Part shown: in pieces, positions 11,387 through 22,792 of the stretch | Layout: each line of letters begins with the position of its first letter | Numbering within the stretch: position 1 is the stretch's first letter | Assembly: GCF_000276665.1 (NCBI RefSeq) | Contig: NW_004955427.1 | Coordinates: forward strand, 5,435,249-5,499,248 | From: Chinchilla lanigera | Lineage: Eukaryota; Chordata; Mammalia; Rodentia; Chinchillidae | DNA length: 64,000 nt | Direction: 5' to 3' | Program-made: the position numbers and the translations under genes | The notes under the pieces: model-generated | Database searches by the model: none | The model's input: the letters and a program-made list of their open reading frames with translations, nothing else | What the model was told of the DNA's origin: nothing

Positions 11387-12600
11387 ACAAGCAGAATGAA
11401 AAGCAGTGTAAAACGAGTCAAGACATTTACGGCATCACTGACTCCTCTGCCTGGGTTTCACACCTCTACCCGGAAGTGTCTCCACAAAAGATTCCCAGAA
11501 ACTAATTATTCTGTGGGACATCTGCTATAAATAAACAAAGAAGTGTGAATTCCGGAGCTTCTAGAGTGTAAGGGAATCTGAGCTTTACAAGGCCACATCT
11601 GAAGACCAGCCAAGGACCAGATACATCGGAGAACTGGATCATGAGTGCCTTCCTCCAGGCTGCCAATTTAAAAGAAGCAAGAGTGACAAAGTGTGTGCAG
11701 TGTATTTATCCGCCTTTATCTTCTCAGTCACACAGAAGTACTCACGGATTCAAGGTTTGAGTTTCAAAGAGTAGAGCATAGAAGTAAACTAAGCATTGGA
11801 TGCTCATTTCCTTTTATTCATAAAACTGAGGAACTACTATAAAACATTATAAAGCTAAACAACTGAACATGTACCTTTGTATGCCAAATGATTTCAAATG
11901 ACATAGGTGAAGGCACTGTTTTCTTAAATGTTAATTGCAAGGAAATGACTAGAGAACAACAGCATAAAATAGACCTTGAAAGCATCCAAAGCAGCACAAA
12001 GGCACAAGAGAGACAAGTGCTGAGCAGGGAAAACTCTGTTGGTCTTTACGCTCACTAATCAGTCACAGTTTTGTACTTCAGGGGCCTCTTCCATACAAAT
12101 GAATTTAAACAGTAGAAATACCACCATCTGAAAAATGCAAGATAAGAAAGAAAAATAAAGAGAAAAGAAGAGAAAGAGAAAAGAAGAGATAAGGACTGAT
12201 TTTTAAGGCCCTAGTCCATTCTCCATTTGATCTCTAAGTGCCTAGGGCACGGAGTTCACAGTTCTCTTTTAACCGTTCTGTTTGTACCAGGGATGACTAT
12301 CAGTGGTACCTCTGAAGTGGTATTATTAGGTGATCTAATGGTACCTCACATAGAGATACCTCTATGTGAATTAACACAGTTCATGTGGAATGTCATAGAC
12401 ACTGGAATTAAACTTTCCAAATTCATATCCCCCAAAGATCTACTAATTCAGAAGGGAATGAAATAAACTGTTGAATATGACATTCCCAATAATATTTATT
12501 GCATATTATTTTTATTAAGTGCAACTTGATAAATAGATTCACTATTCCCATCTAAGAAAATTTAACTTAAAAAAATCTCTACTTATTTATACTGTCCTTT
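11387..12600. other. Unique DNA
   Basis: No repeat recognised apart from an AG/A-rich patch at 12140-12195. No credible gene. Confidence 0.5.
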
Positions 12601-12615
12601 AAAATGTTACATTTA

Positions 12616-12791
12616 GCCAGGCATGGTGGAATACACCTGTAATCTCATCACTCTGGAGGCGGAGGCAGGAGGATCACTGTGAATTTGAGGCCAGCCTGAG
12701 CTACACAGTGAGTTCAAGACCAGCCTGAACTACAATCACAAGACCTTGTCTCAAAATAAATACATAAATAAGTAAATTCAAGTAAAAATAA
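12616..12791 (+). mobile_element. B1-type SINE with internal duplication
   Basis: Begins GCCAGGCATGGTGG and ends in CTTGTCTCAAAATAAATA. The GAGGCCAGCCTGAGCTACACAG-type segment occurs twice (about 12687 and 12716), the internal duplication of B1 elements in mouse-related rodents. Target duplication at 12601-12615 and 12792-12806 (AAAATGTTACATTTA against AAAATGCTACATTTA). Confidence 0.9.
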
Positions 12792-12840
12792 AAAATGCTA
12801 CATTTACATAAGTAAAAATAAAAAGTGCTACATTTAACTT
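12781..12840 (+). repeat. Two-copy 30-bp tandem repeat
   Basis: Units 12781-12810 and 12811-12840 differ at only a few positions. The duplication copied the SINE tail end plus its right target duplication, so it happened after the B1 inserted. Confidence 0.85.
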
Positions 12841-14898
12841 TTAACAAAATGCCAGATTAAAAAATAGTTACAATAGAAAACTTAAACAATGAATTGATAC
12901 CCACATATGTTCTGAAGCCAGTAGACTGTCTCCTAATTTTTCCTATTGTTATAATATATTGCTATGGGTATACATAAGTCTACATTACTAGAAGATATTT
13001 GACACTTAAAATTCTGCACAGGGTACCCGAGGCTACACTGTAGGATGGTACTTAGAGTACGTCTTGCAGCACTGTTGCTCTGTCCTCTGCACCATGAGAT
13101 GCAAACACATCCAAAGCTTTTGCTCACCCGATTTTCCCTCCATCTTTTCATTCTTATAATTGGCTTTTTAAAAATTCTAAACCCAGAAGCTATTTAATAT
13201 GAGGCTTCTTAAATTGCTTTTGTTCACATTTCACATATAATCTGTCTTTACCAATTTATCTGCCTCCTCCTCTGTATGAGAAGAAAACATCTTTATTCTT
13301 CACAGAGCAACTGGCTTAGCTTTGACTGATTCCAAAAGCTCTGCACCACCTTGCTCTGATTTTTATATTTGCCTATTTTCTTCTATTAATCCCTTTCATC
13401 TTCACGATAGCTGCTCTCTTACTCACAGTTTATTTACATTTCACAAAATGTTCCATATATATGAATATAATTTGTAGTTTAATAGACATATGTTTTATAT
13501 TCCTAGTTACAAGTCCTATTAGTCACTCTATGTATAAAGGAACTATTTAGCATTTATTTAAAGAATAACTACATTTTATAATGGGTATAATATTTCAGAT
13601 TTTATTGATAAGCTCATTCAGGTCTAAAGAGTTAAATTTAATTGATTTGCCAAATGTCAGACATGATGGAAGAGAGATTGTGTATTCCTCTAGGATGATA
13701 CCACATTTATTATTTTTATAATAGCAAGGTTATTTTCTAAACTCCATTCACACATTTCATTCTTCAGAAGCTTGGTAATTTTACTTATGGTTCCACATTT
13801 ATTTTTAATATTTTTTGTTGAAGAAAATAAAAAAATTGTCGCTAAATGTTATTATTTCTTTTACCATATTCTTCAAACATCCTGGGAATTATGATTTATG
13901 ACTTGTTTCTTATTCTTATAATTTTCTGTTCTTGGCTTTCACAGTCTGTGTTTTCATTCATTTTCTCTTTTTGTTTTCCTTTGCCTTATACTTTTCTAAC
14001 CTCAAAGTTTTTTCATTTCCTTCTACATTCTGTAAGATCTCACTCCGGCTTGCATTATTATGTCCTAAATGAACTCTTATGAAGACTGAGAAAGTAATGA
14101 TTTTCTCTCCTTTCTTTATTTGCAAGGACAAAACTAAACTTCCCTGTAGAATAAGTTCTAGTCCAGCCAGGTAGAAATTGGAAAATGAACATGTAAAAAA
14201 TGAATAAAGTAATAAATAATAAACTAAGTAAATAGTAAGTAAACTTCAATTTTTTTTCAAGAAAGCACAAAAATTTTATTTTTATCTAAGTTTTGTAATA
14301 TGCTACCGTAGAGTGACAAATGATAAATTATATTCCAAGTACAAGTCACTGGATAACTTGAGCAAAGAAAAAGTAATGCACTGAAAGCAGATTAAACGGT
14401 TGACAGAACTGAAGGAATAAAGATCCAGGTTAGAGCCTGGGCAAGGAGGAGGCCGGGTATCCAGGACTGCAGCCCGGCCAGGCAGAGGCAGAGAGCGGAA
14501 GGATCTTTCACAGACCCTCACCACGGCCCCTGCCGCCAGACTCCGATCCCACTGCCATGTCATGCGATGCTTCAATGGTGATCAGATAAGGAAAACAAAA
14601 CAACTATAAGAAGCTCTGCTACACAGTGGTGGACAGAGTCGCGTTAGAATAAAAGAAGTTTGAAATTCAGTCTATTTTTCTATAAAGCTTTAATAGTATA
14701 GGTAGATAAATAAACCATAAAAGCAGAAATTTATCTGGAAAATTGAAGGAAATCTTTTTTTAATTTTAAAGATAGAAGAATGAAAGCATCTTAACAGGCA
14801 CACATACATTTATAAAATAACACAAAAACAATACAAGCAATACAGAATCTCAGACAAGGTGATTGGAAATTAATAATGGCTATTGCATTACATATTGA
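12841..14898. other. Unique AT-rich DNA with a GC-rich patch
   Basis: A possible MIR fragment lies at about 13600-13700 (plus). A GC-richer patch with several CpGs is at 14425-14560 and has a minus-strand open frame of 90 codons, which I do not recognise. No other signal. Confidence 0.45.
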
Positions 14899-15020
14899 TA
14901 TCTTCAATTTGGATACTCAGATAAACAAATATAGGTATTGAAGATTGATCCTACACTGAAAAATAACTGTTCCTTGCAATAGAGCTACAAAAGTCAGTAG
15001 TTCAACTATGTCAGCTATCC

Positions 15021-15065
<45 letters not shown>

Positions 15066-15160
15066 TTTTTTTTTTCTCCCTTCTTTCTTTTCTCTTTTCC
15101 CTCATCCCAGTTGTTCCTTCCTTTGGAGCAGTTTCTATTGAAGGAAGTCTTTAAGAAAGG
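14899..15160. mobile_element. Family R1 copy, rearranged and inverted
   Basis: The minus strand of 14899-15020 aligns with the middle part of the R1 element (AGCTGACATAGTTG..., AAGGAACAGTTA, GATCAATCTTC, ATCTGAGTA). On the plus strand, after a TG microsatellite, 15074-15160 carries the R1 5' pyrimidine-rich part (CCCTCATCCCAGTTGTTCC, GAGCAGTTTCT) in the opposite orientation. The two R1 halves therefore point away from the usual order, as in an inversion during insertion. Confidence 0.65.
15023..15064. repeat. (TG)n microsatellite
   Basis: About 20 TG units followed by a T run. Lies between the two inverted halves of an R1 copy. Confidence 0.95.
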
Positions 15161-15170
15161 ACTTTCTCTC

Positions 15171-15304
15171 TTTTGGTACCAGGAATTACACCCAGGATTT
15201 TGCACTTGCCAGGCAGGCGCTTATGCTACTGAGCTATATCCCCAGCTGAACTTAGGGCTTTGCACTTGCCGGGTAAGTATGGTACCACTGAGCTATCTCC
15301 CCAA
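15171..15304 (-). mobile_element. ID SINE, head-to-tail dimer
   Basis: A full antisense ID body at 15171-15246 (GGTACCAGGAATT...GAGCTATATCCCCAGC) is followed directly by a second partial body at 15250-15303 (TTTGCACTTGCCGGG...GAGCTATCTCCCCA) lacking its 3' part. No clean target duplication seen. Confidence 0.8.
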
Positions 15305-15658
15305 GAAAAAGGAATTGTTGAAAAAGCTCCAATTGGAGATAGAAACCAGCTGTGGGAGGCTGCGGAGATGAGATATTGCTTTTATATCACTTTTTAAAAG
15401 AAATGTTTGCTAAAGATATATTGAAGTGCTTCTTAAATTAAAAATAAAATTTAAAAACAAAGTAAAAAAAACAGTAATGTGTTAATGTCTCTGTAGGTAA
15501 AGTGTTTTATACTGAATAGATTAATTTTCTCTAGTCTCTTTGATAGAAAAAAGTCTATGGAATTAATCTCTTCTATTTAGCATTCTAAAGGAGGTTACTT
15601 GTCAGTAATATTTCATAGTTTTTTTTGTCAGTTTTATTTATTTGGATGGGTAGATTAT
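15305..15658. other. AT-rich unique DNA
   Basis: Nothing recognised. Confidence 0.5.
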
Positions 15659-15771
15659 TGTTATGGTTGAAACATTGTGTCAACTTGGGGAGTCTAGAGG
15701 TTTGGCTAAGTGGCTCAGCAGGAAGCCAGGGTGCTTACTTTGTATACATCCTGAGCCTGTGGAAGAGGAGG
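15659..15771 (+). mobile_element. LTR, MaLR-like (family A), cut by the gap
   Basis: Starts TGTTATGGTTGA and matches the first 113 bp of the LTR at 736 almost exactly, through the TGTATACATCCTGAGCC segment. It then runs into the assembly gap. The sequence after the gap is not LTR, so the rest, about 290 bp, should lie within the unknown bases. Confidence 0.85.
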
Positions 15772-16214
15772 NNNNNNNNNNNNNNNNNNNNNNNNNNNNN
15801 NNNNNNNNNNNNNNNNNNNNNNNNNNNNNNNNNNNNNNNNNNNNNNNNNNNNNNNNNNNNNNNNNNNNNNNNNNNNNNNNNNNNNNNNNNNNNNNNNNNN
15901 NNNNNNNNNNNNNNNNNNNNNNNNNNNNNNNNNNNNNNNNNNNNNNNNNNNNNNNNNNNNNNNNNNNNNNNNNNNNNNNNNNNNNNNNNNNNNNNNNNNN
16001 NNNNNNNNNNNNNNNNNNNNNNNNNNNNNNNNNNNNNNNNNNNNNNNNNNNNNNNNNNNNNNNNNNNNNNNNNNNNNNNNNNNNNNNNNNNNNNNNNNNN
16101 NNNNNNNNNNNNNNNNNNNNNNNNNNNNNNNNNNNNNNNNNNNNNNNNNNNNNNNNNNNNNNNNNNNNNNNNNNNNNNNNNNNNNNNNNNNNNNNNNNNN
16201 NNNNNNNNNNNNNN
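15772..16214. other. Assembly gap (443 N)
   Basis: All bases are N. Apparent long open frames across it are artefacts. Confidence 1.
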
Positions 16215-17081
16215 AGGAAACAGCCTATTGGGGAAATATTGATATTCCTCAAAGAGCAGTTTGATTCTAGGAATGAACACTGTTTTCCACTGACATATAA
16301 TGATTATATAATTTGTGTATGTGTCAGAGTATCTTGGTTTAATTTCAAAAAGTGGTTAAAAACTCACTATATCATACACTTAGATCAACTGAAAAGTAGT
16401 AAGTATTCCTTTACTAAATAAATGAACTGAAATACCCCCTTCCATGTCTTCACATTGGTGAAGTACTGAAGAAGGCATTCCACCCAGATCCTCTCATTCC
16501 AACTCCTACACCCTTCTGCTGGGCACTGAACATTATTTCTCAGATGGACAGGGTAGAGCTCAATGTCAGTAAGACAAGTGCTACTAAAACATTGGACCTG
16601 CAAAGTATAATGGCATGTTTAATCAAATACTGGGATAAGAATTAAAAATTCAGGTTAAATGTTGAAAGGACTTTAATATTTAGACAATGCATTTCTCAAA
16701 GGCAATAGAAAGCTCATGACCCTGAGGAAGTAGCCCAACTGAAAGATGCTCAGGTGATCACACCATATAAATAAAGTTACCTGTGGAAGAATCTTTAAGA
16801 TGAACAGTGTGAAAGTGTAGGTACATTGCATTTTCACTCTTCACATTTTCACTCTTCCTTGTATCCCCTCTTTCTGCTTCTTTCTGTCCCTTCTTCCTGT
16901 GTATCAAAGCCCTACTTATTTTTCCAGAATACTTTGAATGTCATTTTATCTATAAAGTCCACCTCTAACAGAATGAATTAGGTTTACTTCCTTCAACTCA
17001 TCAGTCTTTTAATTCATATGTCTTTCTAAGTGTTTGCATTTTAACGTTAGATAAAACCTATGGTGTTAGATGAAACCACAC
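16215..17081. other. Unique DNA
   Basis: Nothing recognised. Confidence 0.5.
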
Positions 17082-17204
17082 ACCACTGTGTATGGCGGTG
17101 CACTCCTGTAATCCCAGCACTGGGCAGTCTGAGGCAGGTAGATCAGCGTGAGTTTGAGGACAGCCTGTGCTACATAGCGAGACCCTGTCTCAAAACAAAA
17201 AGTA
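17082..17204 (+). mobile_element. B1-type SINE without internal duplication
   Basis: Contains CTCCTGTAATCCCAGCACTG, GAGTTTGAGGACAGCCTGTG and GAGACCCTGTCTCAAAAC once each. The 5' end is diverged. Confidence 0.8.
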
Positions 17205-17232
17205 TAAGATGGTAGGCACAGTGGTAGACAGA

Positions 17233-17267
<35 letters not shown>

Positions 17268-17270
17268 AGA
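17233..17270. repeat. (TG)n(AG)n microsatellite
   Basis: About 12 TG units then about 6 AG units. Confidence 0.95.
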
Positions 17271-18076
17271 GGGTGAACAAAGACATTCTATATCTCCATT
17301 TATATTTATATCTTGAAACAGGTGGACAACAGTACCTGAAGTGCAGAAATTCTGCCTTATTCATTTTCCATTCATATTTCTTGATGCTTGCAGTAGTCAT
17401 CTATGGAATGAAATTAAATTAAAAGTGATTTGATTATGCTGAGAAAGTTTACATCCTATCACTATAATATCATTTAATAATACAATGTCAAAATTAAATA
17501 TATATAAATAAAATATTTGACATATATTCAGTTACAGAAAAAGGATATTATTTTGAGTATCATCATTTCCATAATAACCATGAAAATACATTCACAAATA
17601 TTGATCTGCTTCCAAGAATTTGAATATCCACTGTTGTATTTGATTAAACTGGTTTAATATTTACAATAATATTGTGTAACAGTTTGATTGAATTTTATTT
17701 TCTCAATTTACAAATCTAAAATCAAATAACTTTCTGGTAGTATAAAATATGTTCATGGCAAAGTAAAATTATTTCTTACCCTCTGCTCTCCGCCCTCCAA
17801 TCCTGCCCCTCTGTGATGTGTAATTTGCCCCCATCAAATAGGGTTGACCTCACTGAAATTTCCCCATTAGTTTTCACTGCTATTCAAATATTTCCAAAGG
17901 AAGTGTTCATACACAAAGGACAAAGTTCAAACTTTAATAACATTCAATCCCTTATAAATATAAAATATCTTTAAGCATAATGGCTTCAATATGTTTACAC
18001 TTTTCTTTTATAGCAGAGAAATCTTACTTCAGTTTCCTTAGTGTTCAATGGGGGTTTTTGGTAAATGTCACTAGTT
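17271..18076. other. AT-rich unique DNA
   Basis: A weak MIR-like segment lies at 17645-17730 (plus): TTTACAATAATATTGTGTAA then TTTTCTCAATTTACA. Otherwise nothing. Confidence 0.4.
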
Positions 18077-18090
18077 TTTAATGTCTATTT

Positions 18091-18191
18091 CTTTCTTTTC
18101 TTTCTTTTTTTTTTTTTGGTACCAGGAATCAAACTCAGGACCTTGCATTTGTCAGACAGGCTCTGAGGTATCTGAGGTATCTCCCCAGCCC
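18091..18191 (-). mobile_element. ID SINE
   Basis: Antisense ID with a CTTT-rich tail on the left and a small internal repeat, GAGGTATCT twice. Target duplication TTTAATGTCTATTT at 18077-18090 and 18192-18205 (14/14). Confidence 0.92.
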
Positions 18192-18239
18192 TTTAATGTC
18201 TATTTTTAATAAATTAATTATAACTTTGAATACTTCTAA

Positions 18240-18535
18240 ACTCAGGCTTTAATCTGGTTTGTGGTTGAAGTTTCCCAGGTGATTCTAACATATAGTCAGA
18301 GATGGATATCATTCATTAGATAAAATGTCAAAGTACGATAACTTGTTGGCTAGCAACCTTAGCTATGCATTGGAAATATCTTGGGAGCTCTACAAATATT
18401 CCCCTGGACAGACTTGAGGCAAAAACAATTAGATTCAGTTTCTGGGGTGAGACCCAGGAATCTGTATTTTTCATTTTCCCCAGATGACTCCAGTGTGTTT
18501 CTAAGTTTCAAGACCTTTGCTAGAGAGGAACGGAA
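18240..18535 (+). mobile_element. MER5-type DNA transposon remnant(s)
   Basis: 18345-18535 follows the MER5A plan: CAACCTTAGCTATGCATT...TTGGGAGCTCTAC, GTTTCTGGGGTGAGACCCAGG, then the mirror-image half AATCTGTATTTTTCATTTTCCCCAGATGACTCC. A further half-like segment, CCCAGGTGATTCTAACATATAG, lies at 18270-18292. This is an old, non-autonomous hAT-Charlie element, expected to be shared by placental mammals. Confidence 0.7.
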
Positions 18536-18580
18536 TTTGGTTTACAGTATTAATTGACTCACCACTGTATGGAGATTTCT

Positions 18581-18691
18581 TTTTTTTTTTTTTTTCTTTT
18601 GGTTTTTTTCTGGTACCAGGAATCAAACTCACGACCTTGCGCTTACCAGGCAGGCGCTGTGCCCCTGAGCTGAGCTAAATCCCCAGGCCCT
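18581..18691 (-). mobile_element. ID SINE
   Basis: Antisense ID with a long T tract. Target duplication TGTATGGAGATTTCT at 18566-18580 and 18692-18706, perfect. The body has a 5-bp internal duplication (GAGCTGAGCTA). Confidence 0.93.
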
Positions 18692-18879
18692 TGTATGGAG
18701 ATTTCTTAATTATGCCATGTGCTGCACTAAGGTGAAAGAGTTCACCAACATGGCTGTAAGTATGACACGGACTGATGATCCCGCTATACTGAATTTTTAT
18801 GAAAATCATTTATTGAGCGCTACTCAGTAAGTCATCTACTGTCAAGTTGTAGCTTCCTTCAAAGCCTAGCTCCCTGTGT

Positions 18880-19480
18880 CTTCTTCCACAGGGCTTTGCA
18901 GAGACATCGCTAGTGCGCAAGTGCAGACTCTCAGACTAATTAATTAGCTCAGGTGGAGCCGCGGCACTCCAAGCTGCCAGTCCATTTACCTTTAGCACTG
19001 CTTATCCAAACTGTGCAGTGTAGTGTGTCATAAGAAATGCTGCCGCTAATGGCGGTCGCATCAGCACTCACTTTGCTAAATTATGCTGCCATTCCGCACT
19101 ATCATTCTTCTGCGTCGTGAGCGGATCCATTTATAAGCACGCACCCTTGTTTGGCACACTCCAATTATTTTTACAAACGACAAACTGCAAACAGGTCTTG
19201 TAATTGCATGTTAGTCAACCAGCGTAGTCTACAAACAAAATCACTCACTCCTTATTACCTCTTTTACCTTCTTCTATAACTCTCTGCCTGTAGGCTGAAG
19301 GCCTTTTCTCATGTTTGATTTAACAGTCCTCTTCCGATTCCAATGTCTTAAAATCTTGGGAACTTCGGAGGTTGTTTCCATACCTCACTGTCGCCTGCCT
19401 ATATCGAGAGTTAATGTAGGAAGCCATTGCTGTGGCAGTGAGCATCGGGCCAGAATGATGCAGCTAATTAGCAGACTCAG
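18880..19480. promoter_or_regulatory. Candidate conserved non-coding regulatory element
   Basis: This stretch has no repeat, unlike most of the window, and retains several CpGs in an AT-rich setting. It has homeodomain-type cores (TAATTAATTAG at about 18938, GCTAATTAGC at about 19463), a CAGGTG E-box at about 18950 and palindromic GCCGCTAATGGCGG at about 19040. No open frame explains it. Such composition is typical of developmental enhancers in gene deserts, but conservation was not measured, so the call is inference. Confidence 0.4.
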
Positions 19481-20382
19481 ATGCTTGTAAAAAATAAAAA
19501 AGGTCTTTTTTTTGTCTTTACCACTACAGTACTGGAACAGAGGAATTAGAGCAGATATTCCCAGCAGAATCGCATCTTTCTTTTATGGCCCTAGCTTTCT
19601 ATCAGTTTGTCTCTGTTCGCACTCTGTGTTCTTATTTTACACGTAGCAGACCAAATTTATCATTTGCCTATAGACTCCACAACTTAATGTTTTGACTGCG
19701 ATCGATGGTGGCACGTTGCTTTTTATCTAGTTTCTCCCCTGGCGTTTCTTTGCAACCATTGACTATACCTGAAACTTTCTAACATATACCTCTTGTCTGA
19801 ACTGTATTAATTCCTCCTGCTCCACGTGCTGCTCTCCTCCTGACCTCAGCTCTACGATTACATTGTCTGAGAAGTTCATGAGAGTGAACGCCTCACGGTA
19901 AGGCAAGCCAGAGGAGACATGTGTTTCCCGTTTGAAGGGCCAAGTCTTCCAGTTACTTAGACCAGCAGTACCAGAGAGTAATTATTGATTGCATACCCTC
20001 ATAGAGATTTTTAACAGCAACAAAACCCAGAAACAATGAATCAACAAAAAACAAAAAAATCACCCAATTAAGACCTCTCCTGCTGCTTCTTGCTCTGCAT
20101 ATCCTGTGTGGGCTCCTAGTCAAGCAGCCCTGCTGAGGACAGTTCTCTGGGCAAAGTGAACATAACTCAGACACTTGCTTTGCCTGCCTATGAAGATAGT
20201 GAGTCTTTTCTGGGCCCAAGCAGTGGCTACTGGCGAAATGGAACAACCTCTGACAAAAGACTCATCATAAGGACTTATGCCATCATATGCTGTAGAAAAG
20301 ACCCAACACATTGTATGAATCCTAAAGGTCAATGCAGGGGGTGATGCTTTTGAACATCATCTCTTCCTCTGAATTTAAGTTT
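19481..20382. other. Unique DNA, moderate GC
   Basis: No repeat recognised. Minus-strand open frames of 97 and 70 codons at 19953-20332 overlap each other and a plus-strand frame; none shows a domain. Confidence 0.45.
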
Positions 20383-20399
20383 CACATCATTATTTCTTG

Positions 20400-20491
20400 G
20401 GGGCTGGGGATTTAGCTCAGCGGCACAGCGCCTGGCAGAGGCGAGGTCATGAGTTTGATTCCGGTACCGGAAAAAAAAACACAAAAAAACC
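20400..20491 (+). mobile_element. ID SINE with internal deletion
   Basis: Starts GGGGCTGGGGATTTAGCTC. The middle reads GCGCCTGGCAGAGGCGAGG, lacking bases present in the other copies. Target duplication CACATCATTATTTCTTG at 20383-20399 and 20492-20508, 17/17. Confidence 0.95.
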
Positions 20492-20508
20492 CACATCATT
20501 ATTTCTTG

Positions 20509-22125
20509 TTAAAGTAGTAGCCTAAGAGTTCTGATACCTTAAAATTTACCTAAAATATTTATTTTTAAAATTCCTTAGGCAGTATGTGAGTTGCCATGTG
20601 TTTTCATGATTACTGTTACAAACTTAAAAAAAATTATATTGTGTAGTGCTTCAAAAACCAGATAATTAATACAGGGCAATTCACTATGCCCCCTATGCCA
20701 GTGGACTGAAAGATGACTCAGAAATAATATGCCAGTTTACCAGCTGTTGCACCCATTAATGTGACCTTAGCTGGAATAAAAGGCCTTGGTCAATGTAAAG
20801 TAAGCACTAAATTTCATGACATGTGCTTCTATGACACCTCAGTGGAGAAACACATGCAAAGAAAGAGAAATGTGGAAGGAAGGTGGAAGTGTCCTGCTGA
20901 CACCATGATTTCAGACTCAGTCTCAGATTTAAGAGAGGATACATTTCAGTTTATTTGAAATGTGGTAGCCCAAGATAATTAATCTGTGTACCAAACCTTA
21001 AGAATTTTATATGGTCAAGTCTATATCTACATATTGTGCATTTCATAGCTTGATTATTTTATAGTCAATAACTACATGTAGGCACAACAAAGGCAGAAGG
21101 GAAATGGCAAGAGACCCGTTACACTGAGAAAGCCACCTGGATTCAGAAATCAAGAGCATATTCAGACCGATACGCCTTATGGTGAAGAGGAGCTGACTAA
21201 CAGAAAAACAAAGTAGGGGAAAGATAGTTCATACAGAAGGAAGAGCAGATCAAATCTAATGAGGTAAGGAAAAGATAGAATTGTGTCCAGAATTCACGGG
21301 ACAAAGACGTAAAATGAGACAGGGGAAGTATCGGGGTAGGAGGTCAGCAAAGTAAGTGTGCAGTCGAATGAGGGGGAGTTAATGCTGTGTGGAAATGAGG
21401 TTTATTTTAAGCTTCCTGATTTCCAAAGAAGTAGTGCTGAAACCCTTGAAAACTAAGCTGCGAGACTTACAGAAAACACAGTGAGCCTTTTTGGAGTATC
21501 ACATTTATTTTAGTACTTGGAGGAAGCAAATTAGCGTATTTCAGCGGGAACAAGGACATGAGAGATTGGGTTCTTGATTGGGGGAAGGTACACGTTGCAG
21601 TGATAGCTGTTTACTGTCCTTCTCTTCCACTGTCAGCCACATGTTTGAAGGAAAGTTCTGATAATGGAACAGCCGCTACCCATGGTGTCACTGTGATTAA
21701 GGAAGGGTCTGTACTCACCCTCGAAGAGAAATTATTCAGCGGAAGCAATTTTGAAAAACAGTTACTTTCACATTTATTGTGAGAATGTCACCTTTCCCCT
21801 AAAGGTGACATATTGTGTTTATTTTCTTAAAGTACTGCTGCGTCTGTAGCACATTGCTGAAAGTTATCATCATCAGTAGAAGGGTCAGGAAATTTCAAAA
21901 TGCATAATTCATCATATATTCAATAAGTCTTTTAAAACTTCACCACAAGATCATCAACAGCCAATGTCCAGTACAAACTCTATTCATCAAAACTGTTCTT
22001 TTATTGTAAAACATTGTCACGATCCTACCATGAAGAACTATCTCACGGAATGAACTATGTTGTACACTCACACACTATTTTGTGCACGCCTGAGACTCGA
22101 ACACTGTCCTAACCAAGAACCTGTC
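20509..22125. other. Unique DNA
   Basis: Nothing recognised; short open frames at 20761-20958 and 21558-21782 show no domain. Confidence 0.45.
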
Positions 22126-22498
22126 TGCGTCAGTTATTTTTTCCACTGCTGAGACAAAATACCCAACACTCAAAGTTAAGGGAGAAAAGGTTTATTCAGC
22201 TGAGTTTATAAAGCTTTCAATCCTTAATCGGCTGGCTCCCCAGCAGGGTGGCATGGCAGAGGGGCAACAGTCCATGGCGACAGAAGACAGCAGAAGGAAC
22301 AAGAGATTTTAATGGCATCTTTCTGCCCCTTTTATTCTCTTCCCTAATCAGGACGTGCCAAACCATCAGTGCACTAATATAGTAACCAAACACCCTTCAT
22401 CCCAGCATCTCACCCTCTAGGAAACCAGCCAGCCTCCTCTGAAAAAGTGTCATCTATACTGCACCAGGCCTGGGGGGACATCGGACAGAAACGGTGAC
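22126..22498 (-). mobile_element. LTR, MaLR-like (family B), antisense, near full length
   Basis: The reverse complement matches the 56281 copy. Plus-strand landmarks are GAGACAAAATACCCAAC, GGTTTATTCAGCTG (the inverse of the polyadenylation region), GGCTGGCTCCCCAGC and GGCATGGCAGAGGGGCAACAG. Ends are eroded and the flanking 5-mers (CTGTC and TGGTC) match only partly. Confidence 0.75.
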
Positions 22499-22774
22499 AT
22501 GGTCTATTTATTTTGCCCTCTTCCTCATGAAAAACTTCTTCAAAGTTTATATGTATTAACTGTTTCCAAGTTATCTTTTTTCAACTGCTTACAGCACTTA
22601 CAATTAAATTTTTGATACCACCACAACACTGAGATTGTTTTACTGAAGGTCACCCATGGTGAATGCGTCCACCCTTTTTATCTTCCATTTCCAAGGGAGA
22701 ATAAATTGAAAGAACAAGGAAAAACAGAGCCATTAGAATTTTTGTAAGACAGAGAACATAGAAGATAGTAGTAC
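22499..22774. other. Unique DNA
   Basis: Nothing recognised. Confidence 0.5.
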
Positions 22775-22792
22775 TTGAGGTAAATATAATAC

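Noticed and set aside
15625..16421. Open frames of 181-252 codons
   Set aside because: They cross the run of N.
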